DNA of 64,000 bases from Planctomycetota bacterium (GTDB lineage Bacteria > Planctomycetota > UBA8742 > UBA2392): assembly GCA_016712285.1 (NCBI GenBank), contig JADJRK010000001.1, positions 2,666,001-2,730,000 of the forward strand, written 5' to 3'. Under the pieces are notes generated by a model. That model saw only the letters and a list, made by a program, of their open reading frames with translations, was not told the origin of the DNA and made no database searches. Of the stretch, positions 1 through 7,230 are shown piece after piece (the first letter of the stretch is position 1; each line of letters starts with the position of its first letter). The position numbers were made by a program, and so were the translations under genes.

Positions 1-473
1 TCCGGCGCCTGGAAGGGCTTAAGATTCTGCGAAATGCTGGCGATCTTGCGGCGGATGTGGTCGGTGCGGCGCAGCGCGTCAATCTTGCCGATTGCGGTTT
101 TCAGCGCCTCCAGCACCTTCGCCAGCACATACCCGCCGTCCACTACTTCGTAGATGCCGTAGTCATTGCGTTTCAGTTCCAGCGCCGGGTCCAGCGGCCC
201 GCCGAAGATCACGATCGGCACCTTACGAGATGCGGCAAGGTCAGCGATCTGCCGCGCGATCATCAGTTGCCGCGGCTGCGCTTTGCCGTTCTGGATCAAC
301 AGGGCATGCGGCTGGGCAGCCGGAATGGCCTTGAGCGCTTCCTGCATGTTGGACACAGCCTTGACGCGCAGGGGCGCGGCATCGGCCAGTTCCATGCGGA
401 TGGTTTCGAGCAGCGTTTCGTCGGCAACGACGACAACGGGGCGCAAGGTAGGAGGTTGGCGGCCGCTGGTCAT
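1..473 (-). CDS. Pseudo-receiver domain protein, partial (C-terminus outside window)
   Basis: The reading frame begins with ATG at 473 and runs off the left edge, so only the N-terminal ~157 residues are visible. After a short basic leader the protein alternates hydrophobic strands and helices as in CheY-like receivers (strand VVVVADE, then LLIQNGK, then VPIVIFGG). The strand that should end in the phospho-accepting Asp reads LLIQN, so the acceptor looks lost. The architecture resembles the receiver-PilZ protein at 59495-60208, but the second domain is not visible here. An in-frame TAA sits a few codons upstream of the ATG, which fixes the start. No strong Shine-Dalgarno is seen. It is probably an atypical signalling or regulatory protein; the exact role is unknown. 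Confidence 0.6.
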   Translation of the reverse strand, partial: MTSGRQPPTLRPVVVVADETLLETIRMELADAAPLRVKAVSNMQEALKAIPAAQPHALLIQNGKAQPRQLMIARQIADLAASRKVPIVIFGGPLDPALELKRNDYGIYEVVDGGYVLAKVLEALKTAIGKIDALRRTDHIRRKIASISQNLKPFQAP

Positions 474-547
474 GGGAGTGGTCTTAACTTACGCAAGCGT
501 TGTGGGAAAGAGACTGTAGGCGTGCAGTTGGCATGTGCAATCGGGTC

Positions 548-1099
548 TTATGTGACCGACCGCAGCTCACGCAGGTCGCGCTCAAGGTTGGTACGTGCTT
601 GCACTTCTAGCGGCGCACCCCAGTCGGTCCAGTACAAACGCTTCTTGGCCAGCATGCTTTCCAGCCATTTGCCCCGCCCCGCGTTCCATTCCGCTTCCGG
701 CACCGCCGAATACTCATAGCGAATATTGGCGCCATTCTGCGCGTATTGCTCCCATGTGCCGGCAAGCGTTGACAGGTCCAGGTCAAGCACCGGTTTGCTG
801 GCGTCGATGCTGGGGACATGCCCACAGGTGTCGAGCACGATCTGTTCAACCACTTTCACCCGCGCACTTTCCCAGCCCAGCTGGTTCAGCCGCGTCACGG
901 CCAGTGCTGCGCTGTCGGCTTCGTTGGTTTTGCTGCGCGGGTCGTAGACGGCGTCGTGAAACCAGATGGCCATGATCTGCTCGTCAGAAAGCGGAAAGTC
1001 GCGGCCCTTGAGCAGCATGTCGGCAACGTGCCGCAGGTCGTGATACCGCCGGTGCGGTTCACTGTAACGGCGCGTCAGCTCAATCAGCAGTTCTTCCAT
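548..1099 (-). CDS. HD-domain metal-dependent phosphohydrolase-like protein
   Basis: 183 residues, matching the length of the COG4339 'predicted metal-dependent HD superfamily' proteins. Visible motifs are RYHDLRHV near the N-terminus and WFHDAVYD around residues 46-53, which supply the His and HD metal ligands of this family. The family is named from its fold; the natural substrate is not established. The gene follows the lipoprotein gene 1118-1774 on the same strand with an 18-bp gap, so the two are probably co-transcribed. The ATG at 1099 is the only sensible start, though its Shine-Dalgarno is weak. Confidence 0.75.
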   Translation of the reverse strand: MEELLIELTRRYSEPHRRYHDLRHVADMLLKGRDFPLSDEQIMAIWFHDAVYDPRSKTNEADSAALAVTRLNQLGWESARVKVVEQIVLDTCGHVPSIDASKPVLDLDLSTLAGTWEQYAQNGANIRYEYSAVPEAEWNAGRGKWLESMLAKKRLYWTDWGAPLEVQARTNLERDLRELRSVT

Positions 1100-1117
1100 C
1101 GTAATTCAGCCAGACCT

Positions 1118-1774
1118 CTAGCCCAGCAGTCCCTCGGCATCTTCCGACACTGTCGCCAGCACTTTCCCTACTTCCTTGCGCGCGCGGCTCCAGAGGTCGC
1201 TGTGCAACCACTTGCCCGGGTCGTCCGTATTCACGTCCACGGTGTCGCTGTTCGTGGCGCTGACTGACCAGCCGCCAAGCAACTCGGCCTTCTCAATCTC
1301 ATAGACCAGCACGTCAGCTTCCCAAGTGCCCGGAATAAAGCTCTTCTCGTCGCTGGCGACCGGTGCCGCGTACAGCCGTTCGCGCACGATCACGACGTAC
1401 TTGAGCGCGAGCAGCTTGTCGAAGGCAAGCCGCACACCTTCAGGGGCGTCACCCGCGTTTCCGGCAAGGCAGTCGCGCGAATAGTCCAGCCAGAACGTGT
1501 CGACGTGAAAGTCGAGTCCGGGCCGGGTCTCGGGGTTCGTATCCAGCTCTTCCACCATGACCAGGCCGGCGTTGCCGGAGTCACCGGCAAAGCGCAGTTT
1601 TTCGGCGGGGGCCGGCGCCTTGAACTCGTCCTTGTGTACGGCGGCTGTGGCCGCAATCTCGGCCATGCGGGCCATGCGCGGCTCGGCCCGGCCGCGATAC
1701 TCGGCAACAACTTCTTCCGAAGACGGCCCGCAGGCAGACAGCAGCAGGCAGCAAAGCAGCAGTAGTTTACGCAT
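1118..1774 (-). CDS. Hypothetical lipoprotein
   Basis: 218 residues starting with a textbook lipoprotein signal: two basic residues, a Leu/Cys-rich core and the lipobox LLSAC followed by Gly. The mature part is mixed alpha/beta with no motif I recognise. A likely helical segment with several Arg/Met/Ala repeats follows the lipid anchor. It should sit on a membrane facing the periplasm. It lies upstream of the HD protein on the same strand. It is divergent, with a 34-bp gap, from the CPBP-protease gene at 1809, so the two share a compact promoter region. Confidence 0.65.
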   Translation of the reverse strand: MRKLLLLCCLLLSACGPSSEEVVAEYRGRAEPRMARMAEIAATAAVHKDEFKAPAPAEKLRFAGDSGNAGLVMVEELDTNPETRPGLDFHVDTFWLDYSRDCLAGNAGDAPEGVRLAFDKLLALKYVVIVRERLYAAPVASDEKSFIPGTWEADVLVYEIEKAELLGGWSVSATNSDTVDVNTDDPGKWLHSDLWSRARKEVGKVLATVSEDAEGLLG

Positions 1775-1808
1775 GCCGCGAGTCTAAAGAGGGCGCTATA
1801 ACGCCGCC

Positions 1809-2618
1809 ATGGACAATCCGCTCAACTTGAAGTCCGCATGGCAAGACGCCAAAGACTGGCGCGTGCCGCTGATCGTGCTGGCGTTCACGGCCGTTGCGCT
1901 GACTCTGGTGGAGTACCTGTTTCTGTCGGGCAGTTTTGTGCAGTTCTTTCCCGGCTTGACCCAGCAGTACGCGCCCGGCGTCTGGTACGGCTCGTGGTCG
2001 GCCACGCCGGCGGGCACGCAGGCACCCTGGTGGGGCGTGTTTGCGCCTTGGGCCTGGTGGGTTGGCGGCACGGTCACGCTGTGGGTGATTGCACCATGGG
2101 CGCTGGCGGCGCTGCTGGGCTTTGACGCCCGCAAGCTTGGCCTTGGCGGCGGCGGTCTGTTCAGCAAGCTCTGGATCTACGCGCTGCTGCTGGCCATCGT
2201 CATGATCGGTGTGTGGTGGGCCAGCACCCGCGAGAGCTTTACCCAAGTCTACCCGTTCGTAAAGCCGCGCTATTGCCAGGAGTGGACGTGGGCGGTGCTG
2301 CTGGTGTGGTGGGCGCTGTACGGCGTGCAGTTTTTTGCGGTCGAGTTCTTCTTTCGCGGTTTCCTGCTGTTCACGCTCGAAGAAAAGTTTGGCATGGGCG
2401 CGATCGCAGTCATGGTCGTGCCGTACTGCATGATCCACTACCACAAGCCAATGCCTGAGGCACTGGGCGCCATAGTCGCGGGGCTGGTGCTGGGCTGGAT
2501 GGCGCTGAAAACCCGCAGCATCTGGGGCGGCGTGCTGGTGCACGTGTGCGTAGCCATCAGCATGGACGCCCTGAGCCTGTGGCAACAGGATGCCCTGCCG
2601 GCGAGCTTCGGGCCATGA
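1809..2618 (+). CDS. CPBP-family intramembrane metalloprotease-like protein
   Basis: 269 residues with about seven hydrophobic segments. The CPBP/Abi motifs are visible: VEFFFRGF (motif 1, normally EExxxR-G), IHYHKP (motif 2 histidine) and GGVLVHVCVA near the C-terminus (motif 4 histidine). The first Glu of motif 1 is Val here, while the second Glu and the Arg remain; variants with a single Glu occur in this superfamily. Known members cleave CAAX-like or membrane substrates, but many bacterial ones have no defined function. The stop overlaps the next gene's start in an ATGA, so the two are translationally coupled. Confidence 0.75.
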   Translation: MDNPLNLKSAWQDAKDWRVPLIVLAFTAVALTLVEYLFLSGSFVQFFPGLTQQYAPGVWYGSWSATPAGTQAPWWGVFAPWAWWVGGTVTLWVIAPWALAALLGFDARKLGLGGGGLFSKLWIYALLLAIVMIGVWWASTRESFTQVYPFVKPRYCQEWTWAVLLVWWALYGVQFFAVEFFFRGFLLFTLEEKFGMGAIAVMVVPYCMIHYHKPMPEALGAIVAGLVLGWMALKTRSIWGGVLVHVCVAISMDALSLWQQDALPASFGP

Positions 2619-3775
2619 GCGTTGTGCCGAAACGATCGTGGCTATCGCGCAATGTAATCGTGCTCGGCACGGTCAGCCTGCTGACCGACTCCGCCAGCGA
2701 AATGATGATCCCCTTGCTGCCGGCCTTCATCATGGCCATGGGCGCAGGCGCGATGGCGCTGGGCTGGATTGAGGGCATCGCGGACGCAATCTCTTCGGTG
2801 CTGAAGCTCTTTGCCGGCCGCTGGGCAGACCGCATCGGCCGCAATAAGCCTTTCGTTGTTGTCGGCTACGGGCTGGCATCCATCGCGCGCCCATTCATGG
2901 CACTGGCGACGGCGCCGTGGCACGTACTGCTGGTTCGCGGGACAGACCGGATCGGCAAGGGTCTTCGCACAAGCCCGCGCGACGCTTTGATTGCACTATC
3001 GGTCGAGCCTGCACAGCGCGGCGCCGCCTTCGGGCTGCACCGTGCCATGGACCACGCGGGCGCGGTGATCGGCCCGCTGGCTGCCGCAGCATTCCTGTTT
3101 TGGATTTCGAGCGACCTGCCCACGCTGTTTCTGTTGACCGCAATTCCGGGTGTGCTGGTGATTGCCGTCGCGCTGCTTGGCGTGCAGGAAACGCCGCGCC
3201 CGGAAGCCATGCCCGAAGCAGCGCCCAAGCCGCGAGCGCTGGCGCGATTTCTCGTTCCGCTAGGTCTCTTCACGCTGGGCAAGTCTTCTGAGGTTTTTCT
3301 GCTGCTCAAGGCCGGAGCGGGCTTTGACCAGCTTGCCCTGTTTCCGTTGCTGTGGGTGGGCCTGAGCCTGGTGAAAATGCTGTCGTCGGTGCCCGGCGGA
3401 GCGATCAGCGACCGCCTGGGCCGCCGGCGCACCATTGCCGCAGGCTGGCTGCTGTTTGCTGTCGTATACGCGGCGCTGGCGTTTGTCGAAAACCAGGTCG
3501 CGGTTTACGCGCTGATCGGCGTGTACGGTCTCTACTGCGGCTTGACGGAGGGGGCCGAAAAGGCGCTGGTCTCCGAGTTGGCACCAGCAAACAAGCAGGG
3601 CGCGGCCTTTGGCTGGTATCACGTGACATTGGGGCTGCTGGCGCTGCTGGCCAGCGGCCTGTTCGGCGCGTTGTACGAGCTGGTCAGCAGCCGCGCCGCT
3701 TTCCTGACCAGCGCGGTCCTTGCAGTGGCGGCAACAATCGCACTGTGGCTACTTTCGCGGACCAGAGCGGCGTAG
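2615..3775 (+). CDS. Major facilitator superfamily transporter
   Basis: 386 residues from ATG 2615, which overlaps the upstream stop (ATGA). About 12 hydrophobic segments are present, split by a Pro/Ala-rich central loop (ETPRPEAMPEAAPKPRA). The loop-2 MFS signature is visible as GRWADRIGRNKP near residue 70 and recurs in the second half as GAISDRLGRRR. The sequence DRIGKGLRTSPRDALI is typical of a bacterial MFS subgroup annotated only as MFS transporters. Substrate is unknown. Its stop directly abuts the stop of the cytochrome gene on the other strand. Confidence 0.85.
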   Translation: MSVVPKRSWLSRNVIVLGTVSLLTDSASEMMIPLLPAFIMAMGAGAMALGWIEGIADAISSVLKLFAGRWADRIGRNKPFVVVGYGLASIARPFMALATAPWHVLLVRGTDRIGKGLRTSPRDALIALSVEPAQRGAAFGLHRAMDHAGAVIGPLAAAAFLFWISSDLPTLFLLTAIPGVLVIAVALLGVQETPRPEAMPEAAPKPRALARFLVPLGLFTLGKSSEVFLLLKAGAGFDQLALFPLLWVGLSLVKMLSSVPGGAISDRLGRRRTIAAGWLLFAVVYAALAFVENQVAVYALIGVYGLYCGLTEGAEKALVSELAPANKQGAAFGWYHVTLGLLALLASGLFGALYELVSSRAAFLTSAVLAVAATIALWLLSRTRAA

Positions 3776-4657
3776 CTACTTCCAGGGCATCGGATCGAGG
3801 CCGCGGTCTGGCGCATAGGTCTTGTGGCAGTCAATGCACTGGTTGCGCAGCGTCACGTAGTGCGGCTCAACGCCCGACGGGTTGCGCGCCCGCGCCAGGT
3901 CAGCGATCTTGTTCGCCTGCGCCTCAATGCTGCGCCAGCGGCGGGCCTGGTCTTCCGCGAAATCATGGATCACGCGCGTGCCCTTCAGCACCGCGTCTTT
4001 GTCCAGCCGCCGCACGCCGCGTGCCGCCCTGAACCATGCGGCCCGCATTTCGTACATTTTCATCACCCACTGGGGCGCGCCGTTCAGCTTCATGTTGCCC
4101 CACGGTTCGTCTTCAAACACAGTGTCGTTCTCGTACCAGCCCTTGAGTGTCTCGGGCAGCACGCCGTGCGTCTGCAACGACCAGTGCTCAAAGTGGCACG
4201 ACTCGCAGGCCATGTTGGTCTCATTGACCTTCGCCCTCGCGTCGCGCCAGTCGGCGTTGTTGGCAGCCGTCGCGGCTTGCCGGTTTACGTCGCGCACTTT
4301 CTCCCAGCGCTCGGCAAAGCTTCGTGCCTTCTGGGCCACGTCGCCCGCGGACAACTCTAAATAGAACATCTCGGCAATCTCGGGATACATCGAGTTTGCG
4401 ACAATCAGCCCGCAGTCGTACCACATCTGGCGCATCTTCTGCCGCATCACCGACTGCTGCACCCACTCTTCCCAGGGCTTGTCGAGCTTGGCCGGCGCCG
4501 GCTGCTCGGGCGCGGGCGGCGGCTCAAGCTGCACCGGCGCCGCGCCGATCGCGTTGCCCTTCGGTTCGGGTTGATCGGCGGCTTTGACGCACCCCACCAC
4601 ACAAGCCGTAAAGGCAAGCAGGAATAGCACTGCCAGCATCGGAGCAGGTCGTTTCAT
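3776..4657 (-). CDS. Two-haem c-type cytochrome lipoprotein
   Basis: 293 residues. The N-terminus is a lipoprotein signal with a cysteine at residue 19 (FTAC) or 23 (VVGC), then a Pro/Glu/Ala-rich linker to about residue 60. Two haem-binding CxxCH motifs are present: CESCH at 151-155 and CIDCH at 274-278. Each follows roughly 100 mostly helical residues, so the protein looks like two tandem cytochrome c'/c556-like four-helix units with the haem motif at the C-terminal helix of each; that reading is inference. It should be a membrane-anchored periplasmic electron carrier. It lies 33 bp downstream of the NuoI-like gene, probably in one transcript. Confidence 0.8.
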   Translation of the reverse strand: MKRPAPMLAVLFLLAFTACVVGCVKAADQPEPKGNAIGAAPVQLEPPPAPEQPAPAKLDKPWEEWVQQSVMRQKMRQMWYDCGLIVANSMYPEIAEMFYLELSAGDVAQKARSFAERWEKVRDVNRQAATAANNADWRDARAKVNETNMACESCHFEHWSLQTHGVLPETLKGWYENDTVFEDEPWGNMKLNGAPQWVMKMYEMRAAWFRAARGVRRLDKDAVLKGTRVIHDFAEDQARRWRSIEAQANKIADLARARNPSGVEPHYVTLRNQCIDCHKTYAPDRGLDPMPWK

Positions 4658-4690
4658 GTCGAACTATGAGTATCCCGGCGGCGCAACAGC

Positions 4691-5371
4691 TTACGCGCCG
4701 TCCTGGCGCACACCCTTGCGGAAATCTGTCACACCGTGGGTGACGTCGGGGCCGCAGCCGCCCGGGCTGAGCGGATAGCTGCCGTTGGCGTCTTTGCCAC
4801 TGCGCGACAGGTTCAGGCTGCCCATGAACTCATCGTTGTTCTTGACCAACCGCGCCATGTCAAAGATGAAGTCGCCGCGCTTGACGCCGACCTGGTTGTA
4901 GGTGGTGGTCATGGCAATCGCGTCTTTGGGGCAGGCCTCGACGCACATGCCGCAGTAGATGCACTTGAGCATGTCGATTTCAAACGACTGCGGCTTCTTG
5001 AAGCGCTGGGCGCCGAAGTCTTCGATCGTCGTCGGCTCGCCTTCAATGATAATGCACTCGGCGGGGCATGCGGTGCTGCACATGAAGCAGGCAACGCACT
5101 TGATGTTGCCGCCGTCGTCCACCTTCAGGTAGTGCTCGCCGCGGTAGCCCACAGCCGGGATGTGCCGCTGCTCAGGTGTGCTGTTGGCGCCGACGTAATC
5201 AATGGTGGTGCTGGGCCGGAAGATCATCTTGAAGGTGTTGACCATGCCCTTGAAGATTTCGACCAGGTAGGTGCGTTCCCAGAAATTGAGCTTGCGCTCA
5301 TTGGCGCGGCGGTCTTGGGCGGTCTCGCCGGTCATGATGCCGCGTACGTCGGTTGCATGTTCGTGGGCCAC
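4691..5371 (-). CDS. nuoI: NuoI-like 2x[4Fe-4S] subunit of NADH-quinone oxidoreductase
   Basis: 226 residues from the proposed GTG start at 5371, which has GGGAGA a few bases upstream; an ATG at 5335 is the alternative but has no ribosome site. Two complete ferredoxin motifs are visible: C92-xx-C95-xx-C98-xxx-C102-P and C137-xx-C140-xx-C143-xxx-C147-P. The N-terminal helix TYLVEIFKGMVNTFK is typical of NuoI, which carries clusters N6a/N6b between the NADH side and quinone in complex I. Unusually, no other nuo gene lies nearby; instead a two-haem cytochrome lipoprotein follows. It may be a dispersed complex I subunit or part of another quinone-linked complex. Confidence 0.85.
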   Translation of the reverse strand: MAHEHATDVRGIMTGETAQDRRANERKLNFWERTYLVEIFKGMVNTFKMIFRPSTTIDYVGANSTPEQRHIPAVGYRGEHYLKVDDGGNIKCVACFMCSTACPAECIIIEGEPTTIEDFGAQRFKKPQSFEIDMLKCIYCGMCVEACPKDAIAMTTTYNQVGVKRGDFIFDMARLVKNNDEFMGSLNLSRSGKDANGSYPLSPGGCGPDVTHGVTDFRKGVRQDGA

Positions 5372-5469
5372 AGCAGTTCTCCCGGGCGGGAATATAGCAT
5401 CGCCAACCCCGCTGTCATGGGGCATGCGGCGTGCGCGCCGGGGTTTGCGGACAGAAGGCACAAGCAAGA

Positions 5470-5493
5470 AGCCCCCGCGAGGCGGGGGCTTTT
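5470..5493. terminator. Rho-independent terminator-like hairpin
   Basis: The sequence AGCCCCCGC-gag-GCGGGGGCT forms a near-perfect GC-rich stem followed by TTTT on the plus strand and by CTTCTT on the minus strand. It sits about 100 bp upstream of the NuoI start. It could end transcription arriving from the structured region at 5.5-6.1 kb. Confidence 0.45.
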
Positions 5494-5499
5494 GCCGGC

Positions 5500-6111
5500 G
5501 AGTTGCCTCGCCTGAAGATTGTGCATGTGGCCTGCATCGTGAAGACTAGCCTCTTCACTTCACACGGTTCAGGGGGCTATCCCCAAACCGCGCTGCGGGT
5601 TGCCCCGCTGGCTGTTGCGCGCTGTCGACGGCGCGAAAGCTGGCCCAGTGGTCTGTCGGGTGGTGGCTGCCGGACTTTCGCCCCTCAGCCGCCCTTCGAA
5701 CCACCTGCAAGGGTCACCCCAAGCCGGCCCAACCCCGAGAGTCCCATTCAGCAGAAGGACCCCCGCAACCCGGTGCTGCTGCACCGCACTGCACGAAGGA
5801 AATGTACCCCACGATAAAGCGGAATCCAGCCGTGTCGGTCTATAGTTGATATGGGGACAATCCCACCGTTCCTGACACACCCGCGCCATCTATGGCGCAA
5901 CCACGGCATTGTGTCGCCCCTCCCGCCTTCGCGCTCCGCGCTACGGCGGGAGGGGCGACACAGTCGCGGCCCTTGGCCGCGACACGCGAAAAGGGGAAGG
6001 TGCAAGTCCCCGTGTCGTTCAAGGCAGCCAAAGGAAGAACGCCAAACCCAGAAAGCCGCAAAGTAGAGCCACCTAAGAGTAGCATGACCCCTTATGGCCC
6101 CCGCTTACCAA
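5500..6111. other. Gene-free, highly structured intergenic stretch (possible non-coding RNA)
   Basis: No convincing coding frame crosses these 610 bases. They are packed with potential hairpins: GTGAAGA...TCTTCAC at about 5538-5557, CGGTT...GGGG/CCCC...AACCG at about 5567-5593, and GGTGGT-GGCTG...CAGCC...ACCACC spanning about 5660-5705. Two long perfect hairpins lie at 5910-5983, and GACAC...GGGGA...TCCCC-GTGTC at about 5980-6023. On the minus strand a GCGAAAGTCCGG tract occurs. This density of nested stems suggests one or more structured RNAs, but I could not match it to tmRNA, 6S RNA, RNase P RNA or a riboswitch class. Strand is unresolved. Confidence 0.35.
5910..5983. repeat. Two adjacent perfect palindromes (REP/MITE-like hairpins)
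   Basis: Left hairpin 5910-5962: an 18-bp perfect stem (TGTGTCGCCCCTCCCGCC and its complement) around a 17-nt loop. Right hairpin 5963-5983: a 9-bp perfect stem (GTCGCGGCC / GGCCGCGAC) with a 3-nt loop. No second copy was found elsewhere in the window, so whether it is a dispersed repeat cannot be decided here. Confidence 0.6.
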
Positions 6112-6882
6112 CTACGCACCCCTCGCGTCCCACTCTCGCTGCAGAAGGACTTGCTCCCCGAGACGCGCCCAGCCGCTGTAAGTGTCGCTTCCGTACGGGT
6201 CCGACTTGAGTAGCTGGAGCTGACCGACCACCTCAATCCGATCCTTCATCGCACGGAAGCCGACAGTCCCGTACCAAGCGCAGTCGGCCCGGCCCTGGTA
6301 GCTGTGGTGCGTGAGTTTCAGCCACTTGCGCACGTGAAAGGCGTCCAGTGTCGGTTTTTCCGACCCAAGGTAATCCAGCACGCAAATCAAGTTCTTGCCG
6401 TACTCCGCATGGGAATGGTCGGCAGCCAAAACCAACGCCGCGCCGTACTGGCCATTCGAGAGATGAACGCTCAGGCAATCGCCGGCTTGAAACTTCGGCG
6501 CTCGTACAACGATCTTCGCCGGCTTCTTCGGCCGCCCATTGGGAGTGCTGATCTTGGCAATGAACTTGGCCAGAACCGCACGCCGCTTGGAACGCCCGTC
6601 GCGACCCTCGTCCCAGCGGGCAAGGCCTTGGTCGGACTCGAAGTCCTCCTCTACGCGCCTCAGGACTTCCGGGTCGAGTTCGCCGTAGGTCCACTGCGCG
6701 TCGGCAAGTGCGATCCAGAACAGCGGACCATCGTCCTCGTCCTTCATCTCCTCGGTGTACTTGGTCTTTAGTTCCTTCGACGCTGCGGCAACACTATTGC
6801 CCGCCTTCAGCTGTTCCTCGAAGTCCCCGATTACATCCATAACAAAGTCGTCTTGTCGAATGCCGCTTCCCCAAGCACCCAT
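6112..6882 (-). CDS. MGAWG-family protein with Imm26-like C-terminal domain
   Basis: 256 residues from ATG 6882, preceded by GGGAGG seven bases upstream. The protein begins exactly at MGAWGSG, the conserved opening of a bacterial family (MGAWGxG, then a D-rich helix and GPxFWxALAxxQW, here GPLFWIALADAQW). After a Lys/Arg-rich linker (~residues 110-125), the C-terminal half (KFQAGDCLSVHLSNGQYGAALVL split across a strand pair) resembles the small beta-barrel of immunity protein 26. Members often sit near polymorphic toxins, but no toxin gene is visible here. Likely cytoplasmic; function not established. The Imm26 relation is a judgement from pattern, not a search. Confidence 0.55.
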   Translation of the reverse strand: MGAWGSGIRQDDFVMDVIGDFEEQLKAGNSVAAASKELKTKYTEEMKDEDDGPLFWIALADAQWTYGELDPEVLRRVEEDFESDQGLARWDEGRDGRSKRRAVLAKFIAKISTPNGRPKKPAKIVVRAPKFQAGDCLSVHLSNGQYGAALVLAADHSHAEYGKNLICVLDYLGSEKPTLDAFHVRKWLKLTHHSYQGRADCAWYGTVGFRAMKDRIEVVGQLQLLKSDPYGSDTYSGWARLGEQVLLQREWDARGA

Positions 6883-7230
6883 TTCAGCCTCCCTCAATGC
6901 TTCCTGGCCGGCTCCGCCCCAGACAACGTCGGGCGGTACTTCGCCGAGCTCATGGGAACGGAAAAACGGTCAGGCGACTTTTTTTGACTTTGGCGCACAC
7001 TCTTGCCGTGTCCTTCATTCCCTCCCGCTTCGCGGCGGCGTTGGGGACGACGGCCTGTATGCTACCAACCGTGATGCGCGCCGGGCCACCGTAAACAGTA
7101 ACGCAGCCGTCGCTTGGCCGCTTCGTACGTGGCCCTGTCGGCGTTCGCGTTGGTATTCGCGCGCCGGAATCGCTAACTTCTGTGCAATCCATTGCCTGTG
7201 AACGGCAATCACCTCGAAACGGGGGACGCC
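6883..7230. other. Divergent intergenic region without recognisable features
   Basis: About 350 bases separate the divergent genes at 6882 (minus) and 7231 (plus). Short open frames on both strands have no start signals or protein-like composition. I see no strong hairpin or repeat. It presumably holds the promoters of both genes. Confidence 0.4.

Noticed and set aside
5560..5860. RNase P RNA on the minus strand
   Set aside because: GCGAAAGTCCGG resembles the P4 5' half, but the conserved 3' motif (ACAGAA...CGGCTTA) is not downstream at the right distance, and the only similar bases lie upstream, which would require a permuted molecule.
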